Of a DNA stretch of 36,960 nucleotides, positions 34,933-36,960 are shown in pieces (within the stretch, counting starts at the first letter, position 1; each line of letters opens with the position of its first letter). The stretch spans positions 1 to 36,960 of the forward strand of contig BDTT01000016.1 in NCBI GenBank assembly GCA_002897995.1. Direction: 5' to 3'. The position numbers and the translations under genes are program-made. Under the pieces are notes generated by a model. It was not told where the DNA came from, searched no databases, and saw only the letters and a list, made by a program, of their open reading frames with translations. This DNA is from a bacterium BMS3Bbin10. Its GTDB lineage: Bacteria > Pseudomonadota > Alphaproteobacteria > Rhizobiales > Methyloligellaceae.

Positions 34933-35340
34933 CCTGCGACGGCCGCTGTAGCTTGCGTGCAACAGTTAAAATGTTTTTTGTGCGGAATACTATTGTAACA
35001 ATAAAGTGATTTCCGCGTTAGAGCTATGATTTTACTGAAAAATACAGTTTCCGCAGGGCATGAAGCACATGAAGCAGACATGCCTGATGCGAAAGCGGAA
35101 GGACATAACCGCAATGGCGTGGGACGCCCGCGCACCGGAGTTCACCACTGATTCCCTTGACGCTGTCAGAGCCCAGGGGGCGCGAAGGCTGGATTCCGTT
35201 TTCCCGGGCGCAGCCATTTGACGGATCGGGGTCTCTCCCCAAATGCCTTGTCACAGCAAGCGGCCCCGGCCCGCAAGAATGAAAACACAACTCACGGGAA
35301 CCACGGGATTTCGTGACATGACTTGAAAAGGGAGAGTCTC
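34933..35340. other. Divergent intergenic region with palindrome and long hairpin
   Basis: No gene is seen in this stretch. TATTGTAACAATA at 34991-35003 is a perfect palindrome about one base, suggestive of an operator. A long imperfect hairpin runs from TTCCGC (35049-35054) with inner GGCATG (35057-35062) to CATGCC (35079-35084) and GCGGAA (35095-35100). It might be part of a small RNA or a leader. The promoter of the small secreted protein at 35341 must lie here but is not obvious. Confidence 0.45.
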
Positions 35341-35595
35341 ATGAAAAAGATCGCTTTGACGCTTGGCGCGGCCGTTGTCGCCCTGACCTCGATACCGGCC
35401 ACCAGCGCCCAGGCCGGCGCCGTGCGGTTCCACAATGGCTGGAGAGCCCCTGTCGTCGTCGCACCCCATGTCGCGCCGCGCGTCGTTGTCGGCGCCCCGG
35501 CGGCCAATTGCTTCTGGACCAGGAAAAAGGTTCGCACGCCAAACGGCTGGTACTGGAAAAGGGTCCGGGTCTGCGGGGCCGTTCGCCGCTACTAG
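35341..35595 (+). CDS. Small secreted protein of unknown function
   Basis: This 84-residue protein starts at an ATG preceded by AAAAGGGAGAG, a strong ribosome-binding site. It has a signal peptide MKKIALTLGAAVVALTSIP with cleavage after SAQA near residue 25. A Val/Pro/Ala-rich segment follows (VVVAPHVAPRVVVG) and then a basic aromatic tail with two Cys (NCFWTRKKVRTPNGWYWKRV). The Cys pair may form a disulfide in the periplasm. Short secreted proteins of this style are common in Rhizobiales and uncharacterised. Confidence 0.7.
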   Translation: MKKIALTLGAAVVALTSIPATSAQAGAVRFHNGWRAPVVVAPHVAPRVVVGAPAANCFWTRKKVRTPNGWYWKRVRVCGAVRRY

Positions 35596-35618
35596 GTTGT
35601 TTCGTTTCCTTCAGGCCG

Positions 35619-35655
35619 GGGCCGTCCCTCGATAGCGAGCGGGCGGCCCTTGTCT
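35619..35655. terminator. Terminator hairpin between two convergent genes
   Basis: GGGCCG-T-CC, then CTCG-ATAG-CGAG, then C-GG-G-CGGCCC form a long stem with a tetraloop, followed by TTGTCTTG. It sits 24 bases after the plus-strand stop at 35595 and 27 bases beyond the minus-strand stop at 35682, so it can serve both genes. Confidence 0.7.
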
Positions 35656-35681
35656 TGCTGGGGCGGCCGCCGGGCTCACGC

Positions 35682-36590
35682 CTACAGCAAAAACAGCAGC
35701 ACGCCGGCGATAAGCACCGCGATGCCGGCAAGTTCGGTCACGGTAAACTTCTCCTTGAAATAAAGCGAGGAAATCAGCAGCGTAAAGACGGCCTCGACCT
35801 GGCCTACCGATTTCACGTAAGACGCATTCTCGATGGTCATGGCGGTGAACCAGCAGATAGAACCCACCGCGCTTGTGACGCCGATAAAGGCGCACAGCCG
35901 CCAATCGGGGAGCATCGCCATGAGGCCTTCGCGCTCGCGGATGAACAGCCACAGGCCAAGGAACACGACCTGGAAACCGGTCACCGCAACGACGGTGCTG
36001 GCCGCGCGGATGAGAAAATCGCCTTCCCCCAGAGACAGGCTGGCTTCGCGCAGAAACAGATAGGAGAGGCAGAAGCCCAGCGCGGAGGCGAACCCGATAA
36101 TAGTCGGCTTCCAGGCTTCAAATCCGCCGCCCTGAATGGCGAACACTCTTACTCCCACCCTGGCGACCGATATCAAAATGACGCCGGCCAGGGTGAGCGC
36201 AACCGCAAGCCAGCCGGTCCCGGAAATAACTTCGGAGAAGAATATCGAGCCGATGACGGCGGTCAGCATGGTGTCGGTTTTGGTCAGCGTCGTGCCCACG
36301 GCGAAATTGCGCAGGGTGAAAAGCTGGATGAGAAACACCGTCGCCGCGACCTGGGCGATCGAGGCGCCAAGGGAATACAGCAGGAAGGGTGCGTGAATCT
36401 CCGGAATGCTCTGGCCGGTCCCGGCGCTGACGGCCCACAGATAGAGCAGCAGGAGCGGCATGCCGAATATCGAGCGCACATAGGTCGTGACCATGGTGGA
36501 CAGGCGCGCGTTCAGGCTCTTCTGTCCGGCGGTGCGCACAGCCTGCATCAATGCGCCCAAGACGCTGATCGGTATCCAGATGAGTTCCAT
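35682..36590 (-). CDS. EamA/DMT-superfamily transporter
   Basis: This 302-residue inner-membrane protein has about ten hydrophobic spans arranged as two EamA halves. The first half includes WIPISVLGALMQAVRTAGQK, IFGMPLLLLYLWAVSAGTG and TLTKTDTMLTAVIGSIFFSE. The second includes FASALGFCLSYLFLREASLS, VGQVEAVFTLLISSLYFKEK and ELAGIAVLIAGVLLFLL. Glu in the FFSEVISGTGW and YFKEKFTVTELAG segments marks the repeat ends. Family members export or import amino acids, nucleotides or metabolites. The substrate is not predictable here. It stands alone, with the hairpin repeat array upstream of its start. Confidence 0.85.
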   Translation of the reverse strand: MELIWIPISVLGALMQAVRTAGQKSLNARLSTMVTTYVRSIFGMPLLLLYLWAVSAGTGQSIPEIHAPFLLYSLGASIAQVAATVFLIQLFTLRNFAVGTTLTKTDTMLTAVIGSIFFSEVISGTGWLAVALTLAGVILISVARVGVRVFAIQGGGFEAWKPTIIGFASALGFCLSYLFLREASLSLGEGDFLIRAASTVVAVTGFQVVFLGLWLFIREREGLMAMLPDWRLCAFIGVTSAVGSICWFTAMTIENASYVKSVGQVEAVFTLLISSLYFKEKFTVTELAGIAVLIAGVLLFLL

Positions 36591-36716
36591 GATGCCCTAA
36601 CCCCGGCAGGTCTGTACCACAGGAGTGAACCGGTGCGATAGAAGCAGGCGGGCGCAAGGGGCGCATGGGTTGCCCGCGCCAGACATGCTATCCCGGTTTC
36701 ATATGAAAATGGGAGG

Positions 36717-36960
36717 GTCCTCATACAGCGAAGCGATAGGACAAAAAAAAGGAGTCCTCATACAGCGAAGCGATAGGACAAAAAAAGAGTCCTCATACAG
36801 CGCAGCGATAGGACAAAAAAGGAGTCCTCATACAGCGCAGCGATAGGACATAAAAAGGAGAGTCCTCAAATAGCGCAGCGATAGGACATAAAAAGGAGAG
36901 TCCTCAAATAGCGCAGCGATAGGACATAAAAAGGAGAGTCCTCAAATAGCGCAGCGATAG
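36717..36960 (-). repeat. Hairpin tandem repeat array 2 (at least six units, runs off the window)
   Basis: The units start at 36717, 36754, 36789, 36824, 36862, 36900 and 36938 (35-38 bp each; the last is cut). On the minus strand each reads GTCCT-(16 bases)-AGGAC followed by a short T-rich tail, the same family as 21996-22142 but inverted. The left three or four units carry the CATACAGCG version and the right ones AAATAGCGC, so the array changes progressively. The direction suggests it follows the 3' end of a minus-strand gene lying right of the window. Confidence 0.88.

Noticed and set aside
35508-36641. Plus-strand open frame of 377 codons opposite the EamA transporter
   Set aside because: Its Gln/Gly/Arg-rich composition is typical of antisense reading; the minus-strand frame encodes a clear membrane protein.
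36625-36846. Plus-strand frame across the right-hand repeat array
   Set aside because: It simply translates the tandem repeat; no start signal and no family features.

Overview
The window is chromosomal DNA from an alphaproteobacterium. The gene order ruvC-ruvA-ruvB-ybgC-tolQ-tolR-tolA-tolB-pal-cpoB-tilS-ftsH-glmM, together with serC-serA and purA nearby, is the arrangement known from Rhizobiales-like Alphaproteobacteria. Perfect CtrA-type boxes (TTAA-N7-TTAA) and two bactofilin genes fit this assignment. Most genes are GC-rich housekeeping genes on the plus strand. No rRNA, tRNA, CRISPR array or prophage was seen.

Left edge to 6 kb: the window opens inside an IS1182-type transposase and one terminal repeat. 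A lipoprotein gene, a small minus-strand gene and yebC follow. Next is a translationally coupled pair, an AMP-forming acyl-CoA ligase and a short citrate-synthase/citryl-CoA-lyase-like protein, and then an outer-membrane beta-barrel gene.

6 to 13.9 kb: the ruvCAB Holliday-junction genes, an AT-richer gene of unknown function, and the Tol-Pal envelope system. A 47-residue lipoprotein gene sits between tolB and pal. ruvC and ruvA are separated by a REP-doublet insertion whose target duplication regenerates the ruvC stop and the ruvA start.

13.9 to 22 kb: pal, cpoB, tilS, ftsH, folP and glmM, ending in a strong terminator and a tandem array of 37-bp hairpin units.

22 to 31 kb: a second beta-barrel gene, a POT-family peptide transporter on the minus strand, and serC-serA (serine synthesis) with a probable serC leader RNA and another REP doublet. 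A small basic protein, two minus-strand bactofilins and fhs (one-carbon metabolism) follow.

31 to 37 kb: purA, a PaaK/CapK-like adenylating enzyme, a third beta-barrel gene, a small secreted protein and an EamA-type transporter. The window ends inside a second array of the 37-bp hairpin repeat in the opposite orientation.

The most notable observations are: (1) the hairpin repeat family at two loci, where stem substitutions in array 1 keep G.U pairing on one strand only; (2) a perfect CtrA box upstream of each of the three beta-barrel genes, two of which also share a promoter/leader sequence with the same spacing; (3) the ruvC/ruvA insertion; and (4) the ligase plus lyase-like pair, whose lyase lacks the usual catalytic Asp.
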